A program made the translations under genes and the position numbers. The notes beneath the pieces were generated by a model. The model did not search any database. It was not told the origin of the DNA and saw only the letters and a program-made list of their open reading frames with translations. A stretch of DNA of 64,000 nt from Anthostomella pinea (lineage: Eukaryota > Ascomycota > Sordariomycetes > Xylariales > Xylariaceae), in contig CAUWAG010000020.1 of NCBI GenBank assembly GCA_963556695.1, positions 124,001 through 188,000 on the forward strand, written 5' to 3'. Positions 22,328 through 33,596 of the stretch are shown piece after piece. Within the stretch, counting starts at the first letter, position 1; the number at the start of each line of letters is the position of its first letter.

Positions 22328-24246
22328 ATGAGGTTGTTGTCAACCATTCTCTCCCTCGCCCTGGCGACTGATGTCGCTGTGGCCAGCACCTGGTTCTCCA
22401 AAGCTGGTATGTCTATTAACACTTCCTATGTTACAGAGGTGTCACGCATCCTGAACCGTCAGCTAATCCATGAATTACCCAGCCTACAACAAGTGGCACG
22501 AGACAGAGCTTGAGCGTTGGCTCTCCGATCACGACGTCCCTTACCCGAGTCCCGCCGATCGCAAGGACCTAGAGAATCTCATCGAGAAGAACTGGGAAAA
22601 CAATGCCGTCGCGCCCTACAAGAACTGGGATACTGAGAAGCTCACCTCGTACCTCAAGCAGAAGGGCGTCGATACCAAGGATGCCGCTGGTTCCAGCAAG
22701 GACTCTTTGATCAGCCAAGTTGCCGGATCTTGGTACGAGACAGAGGACAAGGCTCAATCGTCTTGGACCAGCGCCAAGGACTGGATCCTGGACACCTGGA
22801 CCGACAGTGCCCTGAAGTCGTTTGCCGATAAGCATGGCATTCCTGGTATGTTCCGATGCAATGAGCTGGCACGTGATTGAAGTTTACTAATCTATTGCTT
22901 AGTTCCCCAGCCCCGAAAGCGTGATACCCTCCTGCAAACGGTTCGTAACAACTACGAGACCGTTGCCCAGAAGGTCGGAGAGACTGCGTCCTACCCCGGC
23001 AACTGGCTCTACGAATCGTGGACCGAGTCTGACCTGAAGGAGTGGCTTGACACTCACGGTATCCCTGCTCCCCAGCCTACCAACGTAAGCAATGCGCTCC
23101 TTCAATTTGCCTCGACACAGCTGAGCTAACATCTTTCACAGCGTGACAAGCTTATTGCCGCGGTCCGCCGCAACTCTCGCACTGCGTACCTTAAGGCGCA
23201 GGACCAGGCCGCTTCGGCTTCCGCCAGCGCCAATGCTGCCTATGCCACTGTCACCGACAAGCTTATCGATGCCTGGGGCGAGTCTCAACTCAAGGAATTC
23301 TGTGACAAGAACGGGATCAACGGTACGTACTTAGAACAAACTGGGCAACGTACTGACTAACACTTGCAAACAGTCCCTCAAGGCACCAAGACCAACGAGC
23401 TCCGCGCCCTTGTCCGCAAGCACCGCTCTGAGATACTCGGTGATTCTGTCTCGGCCTCTGCCGCTAGTGCTTTTGGTGCTGCAACCAGCAACGTTGGCAA
23501 CTCATACACCAAGGCTACCGACACTGTCAGCCTCGCCGCTCAGGAAGCGTTCGATGCCACCGTTGGCACGTGGTCTGATAGCAGACTGAAGGCTTATCTC
23601 GATGCACGAGGAGTTCCTGTCCCCCAGGGCACCAAGACCGACGAGTTGCGTGCTCTGGTCCGACGTAACTCTCACAAGGCCGCTCACCCCAACGCTGCAT
23701 GGAGCTGGGGCGATCTTTCTCTAGAGAACCTCAGGAAGTACCTTGCCAGCAGCGGTGACTCGGCCGCCAAGAAGGTCGGCGAGAGCAGCACTGCCACTCG
23801 TGACGAACTGGTCGATGCCGCTCAATCGGCGTATGCCTCGGCCTCGAGTGCAGGCGGCGGTTCATACGCCTCGGCCACAAGCTTCTTGGCTCAGGCTACC
23901 GGTTCCGCCAAGCAGAGCACATTCGACACCTGGAGTGAGAGCGATCTCAAGTCTTACCTGGACAGCTACGGTGTTGTAAGTTGTTGTCATCCATCCCTAT
24001 TAGCAGACGGGATATTTACTAACTCTCATTCAGCCTGTCCCTCAGGGCTCAACCCTGAACCAGCTCAAGGCCGAGGTGCGCAAGCAGTCCACCTACTTCA
24101 AGTATGGAACGACCAGCCCTACCGGCACAGCCTTTGCCAAGATCGGCGAGAGCGTTAAGGGCGCTTATAACTGGGTTGCGGGTCAGCTTGGTGCTGGCTC
24201 CGAGGCTGCCAAGTCTAAGGCGAAGAACGTCAAGGAGGAGTTGTAA
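22328..24246 (+). CDS. Ish1/Msc1-type stress-response repeat protein
   Basis: Six exons: 22328-22406, 22483-22845, 22903-23084, 23142-23322, 23374-23975 and 24034-24246 (539 aa). An N-terminal signal peptide (MRLLSTILSLALATDVAVAS) is followed by at least seven copies of the roughly 40-60-residue Ish1 repeat. Each has the pattern W-x-E/D-S-x-L-K-x-(Y/W/F)-L-D-x-x-G-(V/I) then VPQ-xxx-R(D/N)-x-L-x-x-x-VR. Examples: SWTESDLKEWLDTHGIPAPQ, TWSDSRLKAYLDARGVPVPQ and TWSESDLKSYLDSYGVPVPQ. In Schizosaccharomyces pombe Ish1 is a stress-induced nuclear-envelope protein; budding-yeast Msc1 affects meiotic recombination. Filamentous-fungal members have the same signal-plus-repeats layout and probably reside in the ER or nuclear envelope lumen. 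Introns mostly fall at the same place in the repeat, after G(V/I), consistent with repeat-by-exon duplication. Confidence 0.9.
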
Positions 24247-24333
24247 AGTAGCGATCTACTCTCTCCTTCCACTGAGACGGGATCCACTTGTGCTTTACGA
24301 CGACACGCATTATGACGAACCGTGTTCTACTAC

Positions 24334-24339
24334 AATAAA
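24334..24339 (+). terminator. AATAAA polyadenylation-type signal of the Ish1-repeat gene
   Basis: AATAAA lies 88 bp after the stop codon within an A-rich run (CAATAAAAAAAGC). The remaining gap to 24645 carries no gene and is shared with the 3' end of the convergent GH31 gene. Confidence 0.45.
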
Positions 24340-24645
24340 AAAAGCATTGCTTGCTGTCTTGGGTTTCGACTAGGGGTGTATGGCTAGGTTGATTCTGCGC
24401 GGATCGGACAAGGACAATGATACCGCCATGCGAGTGATTTCTGCACAAATCCGTGAGGGTCACTAGGATCCCAAGGACCAATTCGTGTAATTGAGATATT
24501 TTCCAGGCCTCGTCAGTCCTTTGTCGTGATACAATTTGCGTCAGTGTTGTCGTATCAGACGCTGTAAGTAATCACCATGGCCTCGAGACCTACAACACCC
24601 ACTCCTATTGATAACGCAGACATGCAATATTGCAATGCTGGCAAC

Positions 24646-26875
24646 TTATTGTTTCTCAAACACAGGCATGTATCCAAGCGGCGCTTCGGCGGTGACTGAG
24701 CCACCACCTTCAATAACATCGCCCACCAGTTCCCCCTCAGCTGACAGCCTTCGCCAACTCGCGCCCCCGGGGAGTGCGACCACCCTCTCCCTCTGCCCAG
24801 CGCTCAGGATCGGCGCGACGACATACTTGGAACCAAACATATACTGGTCGTCGACAGACCACATGCGTGCCTCGACAGGGAATTCATAGAACATGGTCCT
24901 GATGACGGGATCGCCGTGGACATGCGCCTCCTGCATCAACCCCCTCACATACCCGCGCAACTTCTCTCTCAGGAACAAATATGACCGGCAGATGTCATAT
25001 ACCTCCTCGCCATACGACCACACCTCGTTGGGCGCGCCCGACAGACAATGACTGCCCCCAGTGTCTCCGAGCCGCTCCTGCTTCGGCTCGCGGTCCCCGT
25101 GCAGCCGGAACACGGGGCAGAACGCGCCCCACTGGAACCAGCGCACGAACAGCTCGCGGAAGGCCAGGTCCCGCGGGTCGCCGCCGTGGAAGCCGCCGAT
25201 GTCGGTCGTCCACCAGGGGATGCCCGCCAGGCCGGCGTTGAGGCCGGCGGAGAGCTGCGCGCGCAGGGACGGCCAGGACGAGGCGACGTCGCCGGACCAG
25301 AGGAGGACGCCGTGCTTTTGCGAGCCGGCCCAGGCGCAGCGGACTAGGTTGACGATGTGGGTTTGGCCGGCCGCGAGCTGGCCGGCGTGGAAGGCTTGGG
25401 CGTAGGCTAGGGGGTAGATGTTGCCGACCACTGCGGTTTGGGTTAGTGCACGTCATCTTTTTCCAAGTAAGGCTTGAGAGTACGGGGGGCAGAGTGTAGT
25501 CGTTCAGGGGGGGGCTCCACGACTAAGGCAGACAGAGTTGTGACAAAGGGGTACAGGGGTGAAGACGACTTCAGCCGCTACTCACTCAGGTCCGGCCCAG
25601 CATGGTACCGATAATTATCAAAATGATAATGGGTGAACTCAGGCTCGGCCTCATCAAGCCAGAAGATACGCACACCCTTGTCGAAGTAGTGCTGCTTGGC
25701 CTTCTGCCACACGTACTCGCGCGCCGCCGGGTTCGTCGCGTCAAAGTGCACGCAGTTGCCCTCGCCCTCCATGGCGATCCTCCAGCCACGATCCTGCCGC
25801 ATCAGCAGCCCCTTCTCGAGCATCTCGGCGTAGTTCTCCGACTGTCGGTCTACCGTCGGCCATATGGAGACCATGAGCTCGATGTCGAGGGATTTGAGCT
25901 CGGCGATCATGGCGTCTGCATTCCGCGTTAGCTTGTATCCCCTTTTCCATGCTTACATGCTGTGTATGTCTGGGACATACCCGGACCGGGCCAGAACGTC
26001 GGGTCGAACTTCCACTCGCCCTCCTTGGGCCAGTGGAAGTAATCGACCACGATGACATCCATCGGTAGCGCGCGCTTCTTGTGCTCCCTCGCCACCTCCA
26101 GCACTTCCTCCTGCGTCTGATATCGAAGCTTGCACTGCCAGAACCCAAGGCCGTACTCCGGCATCTCAGGCGCCCTCCCCACGACGCCCCCGTACGCCCT
26201 CACGATCTCAGCCGGCGTGTCCCCCGCCACGACCCAGTAGTCCAGCACCCTCGTCGAGTACGCCTCAAACGTCGTCACGTTCTTACCGAACACGGCCCGC
26301 CCGATAGCCGGGTTATTCCACAGGAACCCGTACCCGGTCGAGCTGACGGCAAACGGCACGCTGGCCTGGGAGTTGCGCTGCGCCAGCTCGACGTCGGCAC
26401 CCTTCAGGTCCAGATACGGCTGCTGGTACTGCCCCATACCGAAGATCTTCTCGTGCGGGTCCGCCGACGCCTCGAACCGCGCCGTGAGGTGCCACGAGTC
26501 GGCGCCGAGGCGCGGCCTGAACTCGCGCGGCACGATGCGCAGGGCGCTGCAGGCCGGGTCCGTGACGTCGAGGCGCTGGCGCACGAACTCCTGCAGCAGG
26601 ACCTTGTTCGTGCGGGTGTTGGTGATGGTCAGCTTGCCGCGGTGGTTGACGTGGGCGGTGATGGCGCCGTTGCGGAGGGTGGCGTGGGAGTCTAAGACGG
26701 TTGCTTGGACGGCTGTGGGTGCGGGCAGGGGCTCGGTGAGAGCCCAGTTCTCTGGTGGGAAGGCGGGCTCGTGGGTTGCGCGGACGCGGAGCGCGTTGGG
26801 GCCCCAGGCTTCAATGCGGAGGAGCTCCGAGTCGTAGCGGTATTCTATGGCGGTTTCTTCTGGGCTGGCGAACAT
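24646..26875 (-). CDS. glycoside hydrolase family 31, alpha-xylosidase-like, intracellular
   Basis: Exons 26875-25981, 25915-25586 and 25430-24646 (669 aa). There is no signal peptide; the protein starts MFASPEETAIEYRY. The GH31 beta-sandwich N-terminal domain includes IFGMGQYQQPYLDLKGADVE. The catalytic barrel holds YGLGFWQCKLRYQTQEEVLE, VIVVDYFHWPKEGEWKFDP, the nucleophile motif IFWLDEAEPE (Asp about 386) and the acid/base motif LWSGDVASSW (Asp about 456). IPWWTTDIGGF and FRLHGDREP follow, and a C-terminal sandwich carries YVVAPIL. These match alpha-xylosidases (YicI-type) more than alpha-glucosidases. The enzyme likely removes alpha-xylosyl units from imported xyloglucan oligosaccharides; exact substrate is inferred. 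The third exon begins TG, which completes ATG with the A left by exon 2. Confidence 0.88.
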
Positions 26876-27583
26876 GGTGGCGGTGGATGTGCTACTACTG
26901 TTGGCTAAACTATTTCAGGTCTTGCTTTGGGAGTACGACTTTCACTTGTTCCGACTGGACTTCGTGTCAGATAAGTTATAGGAAATCGTTGGACAATTAC
27001 CTCGGTATATATGTTGATCTTGGGCATCCATCGTGAACCCGGAAAGGGGGCCGACGCCGGCCGCATGCACGAGACCGTTGGACTCCGCATCGACCTCATT
27101 TATGGATCGGCCGCATGGTTGTTCGGGACAATTCAGCCCGACAAAGTATTCTGCCGTGACATGCAGGGCATCACAGTAAACCTACTGCAATTAATAATGC
27201 AGAGCTGGCCAGTGTAGATGCACCTGGGTTGATTGGGGTTGCTTATATATTAAAATACGAGCAAATTTTCCATCGCACCGAAGAAGCCTAATGGCCGATT
27301 TGGAGTGCTGGTTCACCAGCGTGCTTGAGGAAAACACTTAACTGGTTTTTCGGAGGTAGCTATCTAGCGTAAAGGCCTCTCTTTTTGCAGAAATCTAGTC
27401 CTACGGAGGGCGCGGGTTCACGGCTGGCAGGTGTCATTAGTTAGCAGGCCTATATTCCTGGTCCTCTGGTCCTGTTGAGTTTCGGATACTATGAAGACTA
27501 CCTAGATCTTGTCGGATAATCCAGATCATGATTACCCTAACCCAAGTGTGATAGTTATTCAGATTGATCCGACAATAACGATA
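26876..27583. other. intergenic, promoter of GH31 gene
   Basis: 707 bp between the GH31 start and the stop of the BTB gene. Short plus-strand frames (26905-27217) lack motifs. No RNA gene or repeat noted. Confidence 0.4.
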
Positions 27584-28300
27584 TCAGCCCTGCTGAAGAC
27601 CAAGGCAGGATTCGGGCTTGAACACCAGCTTCGTCTTGATGACCCTTCCCGTCATCACCGGCTCGTCCTCAAACATTCCCATAGACCCCGCTTGTGCCTT
27701 GTGACATTTCGCGCCGCAGGCATCTGGGTTGCCCCGATGAGCCCCAATAGCCCGGGGGCAAATGAAGACCTTCTTAGTTCCCCAGCCATATGTGAACTCC
27801 AGCTTTTCGTCCGCCTTGACGGTACGACGGCCGCTGTAGGGCTGCTGGAAAAGATCGGTGCTCTCGGCCTGATGTGTGGTGTATTCGATCTCGACAGCAT
27901 CCAGATACCGTTTGTTCTCGATCCATTTCTCCAGCTGCGCAATGCCGAAGTACTTGGCCTCGCCAAGAAGGGCCACGTACTTGCCGTAGTCAAAGGTATG
28001 GGTGGCGCTGTCGAAAAACAGGGGGAAGTTGCCCGTGCGGAGATAACGTAGGACGTGTTCGAACAAGGCGGGATCCGAGTCGATGAAGTAGCTGCCATCT
28101 GCGTCTGTTGCAGGCCAGCGGCCGGAAAGGAGTGCGGCGAAGTAGGTACTTTCGCCCTTGAGGGTGTCCCGTGATGTGATGAACTGTCGCTCGCCCACTT
28201 GGAGTTTGATGCGCGACTGGAGTTCAAAACGCGAGTTTGCAGTGTTCTCGGTCGTGCTGAAGGAGAGTAGATCCTCAGGATCTCGCTCTTGGTCCCCCAT
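27584..28300 (-). CDS. KCTD-type BTB/POZ (T1) domain protein
   Basis: A single-exon 238-aa protein. After about 25 disordered residues comes a potassium-channel-tetramerisation-type BTB fold: IKLQVGERQFITSRDTLKGE, FAALLSGRWPATDADGSYFI, DSDPALFEHVLRYLRTGNFP, then YVALLGEAKYFGIAQLEKWI. The C-terminal half (about residues 150-238) lacks a recognisable domain; its CPRAIGAHRGNPDACGAKC has three Cys. In animals KCTD proteins are often Cullin-3 adaptors; fungal members are mostly uncharacterised and the cullin role is only suggested. The start at 28300 places the BTB domain near the N-terminus as usual. Confidence 0.8.
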   Translation of the reverse strand: MGDQERDPEDLLSFSTTENTANSRFELQSRIKLQVGERQFITSRDTLKGESTYFAALLSGRWPATDADGSYFIDSDPALFEHVLRYLRTGNFPLFFDSATHTFDYGKYVALLGEAKYFGIAQLEKWIENKRYLDAVEIEYTTHQAESTDLFQQPYSGRRTVKADEKLEFTYGWGTKKVFICPRAIGAHRGNPDACGAKCHKAQAGSMGMFEDEPVMTGRVIKTKLVFKPESCLGLQQG

Positions 28301-29879
28301 GTTGACAGGAAGTGCTTGTCAACGGATTCGGCTGCTGCAATGGTCTGTTGGGGGTTTAGACAGGGTCTCGGTCTTGTGGTATCGTAGAGATGAGCGTACA
28401 GATAAAATTCCGAATCCCGCTGTGGGAGTTATAAGTCTCTCGCTTGCAAACGCTGCCGAGAAGCCACACAAGCGGCTACCCGCCGGCAAAGCCACCAAAC
28501 GCTTCTTCAGTCAATGATGGAGGACTCGTCATTACTTCGAGAATGAGGCTAACGGGCCTTCGACCATGCACTCCCAGCCGAGTATACCTTGCACTACTAG
28601 CTTATAGTGCTCACTGACCTTGAGTTTGGAGATCCAGCCCGCAAGACCAGCATTCCCTCTTGGATATTCTGTGTCCCCATCGCGATAGGCATATTCCATG
28701 ATACATCCACTGGTGATAAGTTACTTTGTCTTGAGCGCGGCATCGTCCACCTTTCGAATGAGATTACCTATGAACAGCGGATGCGTGACGAGTTGAGTTT
28801 CAGGTGTGCGGGGAAAGCCGAGGAAGTTCTGTTAGAGAATAATATGCAGGGTTGGGTGCCGCAAGGGGCACGGGCAAGCTGAACGCAAGCTAATCCTTGG
28901 CATAACGGCGGGGCCATATAAATGGGACACCCCCATATGTGGGACAGCTTTCACACCAAAAGGCTAGACTTCCACCCACCGATAACTTAATCGGAATTAA
29001 AGCTTTAAATAATCTATATAGTGCGTTTAAATTGCCTTTTGTGAAGTTCAGGGGTTCAGATAGGGTCCGGATGGAATGGATCAGGTTCGGTGTCTTGGTT
29101 ATAGATCCATGGGAGATATTCCCACCTAAATACAGCTGTGAGAGCCCTTTGATATCCGGCTGCCTGAAAGCAGACAACAGACCTGCCAGTGGTCACCATA
29201 ATGGACCTTTCACCCCTTTTGGGTCCCTTTCACCCCTTTCCGCCTGCTGCCAGCTGCAGCACACACCTGATACGCACCAATATTCTCACATCTTTTTTAA
29301 AGTTTTTAGCAATATTGTAAGCAGTCGGGTGGCTCACAGGTGTGCTGTAGCACGCTTCTAGGGGTGACAAGGCTGACAAGGCTGACAGCAGCACTGAAAG
29401 GAAGGGACAGCCTGGAAGCGGGCTTTGAGCTTTAGTGTATCTGGGACAAGGGATCTTTACCTTCCGGATCAAAGGCTGGGCATTGCTTTGAAGTTGGTAT
29501 GTGTATTTAGTACCTGAACAGGTCCCAAGACCCAAGGGTAGATCTGCACCCAGAATGTAAGCAACATGATGACCTGAACCACTGAACCGATCTTTTCCAT
29601 AAATATTATGTATTTCAGCGGTAGCGCGCAGGCTGACGGGTGTCACGGGGCAGCTTGGAGACCAGGACGAAAGTGCCCATCAATATCTCCAATTGTGCAA
29701 AAATACTTTGGTGAAGAAGGGAAGAGAGATCTGCAGCACCAGCCAAATCTGGTGGGGTGATAGATCCCAAATCCCGATCTACAATTACCCATCTATCTGT
29801 GTAATAGGGCAACGCGTCTACCCCACCAAACCACCTGATGGGTGTCGGATCCTGTAATAGTTGCTACGTCGCTACCATC
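28301..29879. other. gene-poor stretch leading into the repeat-rich zone
   Basis: No supported gene. From about 28900 the sequence becomes patchy in composition (AT-rich short tracts such as near 28985-29035, then repeated CACCCCTTT near 29210-29240). This suggests old repeat fragments, but no element could be identified in it. Confidence 0.35.
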
Positions 29880-29964
29880 TGTGACGGTCCACAGGATGAC
29901 ACCCGGTCAGGTGACCTTCAGTCACGTGTAGATTAGATAAGGAGGAAGGGACCATATGTGCTGC

Positions 29965-30118
29965 TAATCCCCAGGCGCCAGGTCCCCCTCAAAGGTTACA
30001 GCAATGGATAGAGGCCGCTGCCGATGATCAGGACCTAACTGATCACGAGGAAGACAACCTGCCTGCAAGAGGCTCTGCGCAAGGAGTAAGGAGAACTCGG
30101 AAGAAATCATCGTCATAA
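29965..30118 (+). pseudogene. C-terminal tail fragment of a Ty3/Gypsy polyprotein
   Basis: A frame ending with TAA at 30116-30118 reads PPQRLQQWIEAAADDQDL then TDHEEDNLPARG and a basic RRTRKKSSS end. This has the look of the C-terminus of fungal Gypsy-type pol proteins. It is immediately followed by a purine-rich tract and an LTR-like start, which is the expected order at the 3' end of such an element. Everything upstream is missing. Confidence 0.55.
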
Positions 30119-30128
30119 ACCGACTCTA

Positions 30129-30144
30129 ATAAGGGGGGGAGTAG
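30129..30144 (+). repeat. polypurine tract-like sequence before an LTR
   Basis: ATAAGGGGGGGAGTAG ends one base before TGTGACGG at 30145. A purine run directly before an LTR starting TG is where retroelements prime plus-strand DNA synthesis. Confidence 0.5.
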
Positions 30145-30357
30145 TGTGACGGCCTGCACGGACCTTCCCACATGACAAGCCGATACTTCCTATTAAGGGA
30201 AGGATCTGACCAGAGGATCCCCTTAAAAGGGGCAACCTCCCACTGTACCTATCTCTCTCTCTCTTCCTTTCCTCTCTAGTCTTGATATTCTCGTCAATAG
30301 AGTAATAGCTGCTTGCTGCCGGCCATGTCCCAGCTCCTCAGTACGCTCGCCGTGACA
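30145..30357 (+). mobile_element. LTR-like sequence of the Gypsy remnant
   Basis: Begins TGTGACGG right after the purine tract and can be closed at a CGTGACA ending at 30357 (TG...CA). It contains a CTCTCTCTCT tract and TTCCTTTCC. The 3' boundary is inferred from the CA dinucleotide and from a similar ending in the next LTR-like piece. Confidence 0.45.
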
Positions 30358-30401
30358 GCTGCCATTCGGCTAGCCCACACCTGGATTCCTTTCTTCCTCA
30401 C

Positions 30402-30717
30402 TGTGACGGTCTGACCTCCTGGAAGTCTGTCAACCCATCAGGGTGGCCTGTGCGCAGCATCACATGACCTGGCGCACAAGACGTGTGGCCACAACTGTAC
30501 TAGGCTAGGTAATAGTGGGGCGGATGGAAGGATCATTAATCCCACCAGAATTGGCTGGCGGGTCAGATCCTTCTTTCCCTCCCCACCAAGAGATTCTTAC
30601 ACGTAGGTAGTGCAATCAGGACTTTTATGTCCTCATCCTATTTACGCTTCGTGACACTCACCTTGTTATTTTCGTCAATCCACCATATTGCAACACAACG
30701 CCGCAGGCATCGTGACA
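30402..30717 (+). mobile_element. second LTR-like sequence starting TGTGACGG
   Basis: Starts with the same eight bases as the LTR at 30145 and also ends CGTGACA (30717), preceded by a TATTTTCGTCAAT that resembles TATTCTCGTCAAT in the first. The inner sequence otherwise differs, so it is probably a related but separate family or an older copy. Another TGTGACGG occurs at 29880. Confidence 0.35.
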
Positions 30718-30989
30718 CCATCGGTGATAGTCCATGGATCACGTGACAGCACGTGACCTCCTGGACGACTGGTTGTTCTAGACCTACTAGGGCTCTGAAT
30801 TGTGGGGCGAACACACTTATCTAGTTGCCTACAAGATTTGGCTGTGCCGCTTGATCTTCTTTTTCCTCTTCAGCCAAAGAAAGTTATACGTACATAGTAA
30901 ACAAGGGCTTCTATGTTCTATTCACATATACGGAACGTCACAGATCCATCATAACGGGTTGCGGCGTGAAGATCGTATTACAATAGCTT

Positions 30990-32110
30990 ATCGGATTTCT
31001 TATTTATATTATTATTTCTTTTATTAATAACAACCTCTTTATCTTTAAAAGGTCTTAAAATAAAAAATAAATTTTTTTTACTCCAAAAAGAATTCAAATA
31101 TGAAAGTTTTTTTTTAGGTTTAAGTTTTATAATTTACGTATAACTCATTGTCGCTTTTTTTACTGCTTAATAGCAGCTTGTGCAGCTTTTATATATTTGA
31201 TTTGTTTTTAAATAACATTTTAAAATTTTTAAACTTGTTGATTAAGTTTTTTCAAAGTGCTTTATAGCGCTGTTTTAGCTAGAAATGCTCGATTTTATTA
31301 TCTTTTATTTTTAATAACTTCTTTATAAGCGCTAGCTTATTTTATTTTATTGTAAAACTTTATAACTAAGCGGATTGTTATTTGCTGCTGAAAGGTTTTA
31401 GCGATTTGTAATAATATTAAGGCTATATTTTGTCTTAATTTAATGGCTTTTAATATTCTTAAAGTACTTGAAGGTTTATTATAGTTGCTGCTACTACTTA
31501 TTATTTTTTTGCTTTTATTATATACTTGTTTGCTAGCGTTTTTCGCTTATTTATGGGCTAAAACTTGGTATCATGCTATTTTAAACGTATAATAGTTAGC
31601 GTAATTTTATTGCAAGCTTTTAATAAATAAATAAATAACTTTTTGGAAATAAGAGCTAAATTATTACGTTAATTAAGCTAGGTAATTACTCGGTGATAAG
31701 CGGCTTTAATAACTAAAAAAACGGTTAAATCTAACAGCTAAAAGATATAAGATTACCTTTATTAATAAAATAATTTCTAATTAATCATATTACTCATCGG
31801 ATAAAAAAAAGCTTATGTATATATTATTTGTATAATAAAGATATATAAACTCGTTTGAATAGTAGCTGTTATAGCTATCGAATATTAATAAACAAAAAAA
31901 AAACCTTTAAGAATAAAATTGAGTAAATACACTTAGAACCTAATTAGCATATAGTTATAACTAATAACTTAAAAAAATCTTGCCTTTTTTAACTAATATA
32001 GCGCAATTTTGTTTGAAGTTTAGCCGTTAATAAAGTACGTTATTATTTAATTATTACTAGAATTTGCTTTTTAATAAGTTGCTTTTTAAACTATTTGTTA
32101 TAAACCAACA
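30990..32110. repeat. AT-rich, RIP-like block (left)
   Basis: About 1.1 kb made mostly of T/A runs, TTTATTA and TAAT motifs, with no long open frame. The remaining G and C are mainly in AGC/GCT, GCG and CGTT contexts and TpA is very frequent. This is the signature expected of repeat-induced point mutation (CpA to TpA) in Pezizomycotina. Probably a former transposon. Confidence 0.65.
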
Positions 32111-32122
32111 AATACCACGGCC

Positions 32123-32578
32123 TGTTGGAGGGCCAAGGGGAGTACATCAAGAACCAATGGAATCAGAAGCCGGGAACGGAATAATAGGTATTACGGATTA
32201 CATAACAAAGCTCACGTGACAGATCACTAGATCACAAATTGAGCCTTCGAGGATCACTGGATCAAGAAGTGAGCCAGTGAGCATCACTCTGGGACAAGGT
32301 GATCATATCTCATCAGTAAGGGAGAGATTGGATATATAAGGACAGACATTTCCCAGCTAGATAGATAGACAGTCTCTGCCTCAGTAATCAATCTAAGCAT
32401 CTTAGCCAACCCCAAGGTGGGAGAAATCTCCTGACGACTCGACTACGCAGTGAACCCAGTTCAGACTAAGCCCCAGTATCTTAGTGTCTTCTAGTTGACA
32501 GAAGCCTTCATCGTCTTTTGTGTTGACTTATCTCAGAACATAAACCTTATAGAACCCTTTAGCCTTATAGGTTCGACA
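32123..32578 (+). mobile_element. probable solo LTR inserted between two AT-rich blocks
   Basis: A 456-bp island of normal composition lies between the two RIP-like blocks. It starts TGTTGGA and ends TTCGACA, imperfect inverted ends like those of copia-type LTRs. An internal TATATAAG box at 32333-32340 is followed by CT-rich transcribed-looking sequence, as in an LTR promoter. No target-site duplication is visible at the borders I chose, so limits could be off by a few bases. Its intact composition suggests insertion after the flanks were mutated. Confidence 0.5.
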
Positions 32579-32584
32579 GCTCAT

Positions 32585-33420
32585 CACATTATTGCGTTTA
32601 AATTGACCTCGCTTTAAGAATAATTAAAAGCCGGAGCTTTGTTTTAATAGCGGTAATCAATTTTATTATAGTAGTTTATGTGCGGTTGTTGTTAAACTTA
32701 ATGTTAGCTTTTTTTAAGCTAAAACTGCCTATTATAAGGCTATTAAAGTTATAATTTCTTAATTACCCGTTTAAGGACTATTTAAATTAAATTATTTACG
32801 TATCAACGACTTTATATAATGCTATATTTATTAATATTTGTCCGGTTTTTAAGTTCAATAAAAACGACATTTTCGTAACGGTTATAAAAGCTATTAACGT
32901 TTTTAGGCGTAACAGTATCAATACGCTTATAGTTAAGATTTCGTTTGATTTTAATTTTAATTTTCAAGTGCTTGCAAATAAAGTTTTGTGTGTATTCATT
33001 TTTAGAATGATCGTATTTTCCTTTAAATTGTAATAAGTTAGCGCGTAGCTGGCTTTCTTTTAGTATAAAATGTATAAAATAACCTTTTTTTCTTACTTAA
33101 AGCTGGTTTTTTGCCTGATGTAAGCGCCTTTAGAATTAGTTTGCGTTTAAGTTATTGCGGTATTCTTAACCTTACGAAAAAGGTTAATTTCGGTACTTTA
33201 TAGCGTTAAACAGCCTTACAAAAGAATAAATTATCGTTATTTATAACGGTTATTACCTTTGCGAGGTTTTTTTAAAGTGAAAAAAGCGGCATTTTAATGT
33301 ATTAAAGCTTTTAATGCTTACAGAAAAAAAGAAAAAAAAGAAAACGGAAAACTTTTACCAAGTTAAAAATAAATAAAGAGCACGGGTTTTATTACCCTTT
33401 AAATAGGCACAGAAGTGCTA
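32585..33420. repeat. AT-rich, RIP-like block (right)
   Basis: Same character as the left block: T/A runs, very few open frames, G/C limited to a few contexts. It ends abruptly near 33420, where composition returns to normal. Left and right blocks were probably one mutated element later split by the LTR-like island. Confidence 0.6.
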
Positions 33421-33447
33421 ACCTTTGACCCCTACCGCGGCCTATCC

Positions 33448-33596
33448 TGTTGAATACACGGATGTTGATTGATTCTATGGATTGTTCTGCTCTGCGTGCA
33501 GAGATTGATCATCTGTCTTCTTGGTGGGTCAGATGCCCTGTGCGTCTCTGCCCCACTGGAGATCTTCCGGTGTCTATCTCCGGCTCCCATTCAACA
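33448..33596 (+). mobile_element. short LTR-like sequence with perfect 8-bp inverted ends
   Basis: TGTTGAAT at 33448-33455 and ATTCAACA at 33589-33596 form a perfect inverted repeat bounding 149 bp in TG...CA form, typical of copia-type LTRs. The following CATTCGTGCTAGTATC could be a primer-binding-site remnant, but I could not match it to a tRNA. Confidence 0.4.

Noticed and set aside
26081..26695. Plus-strand 204-codon frame over the GH31 gene
   Set aside because: Arg/Pro-rich antisense shadow of a GC-rich coding exon.
32123..32578. Island between AT-rich blocks as a host gene
   Set aside because: No open frame of useful length; LTR-like ends and internal TATA box fit a retroelement terminal repeat better.
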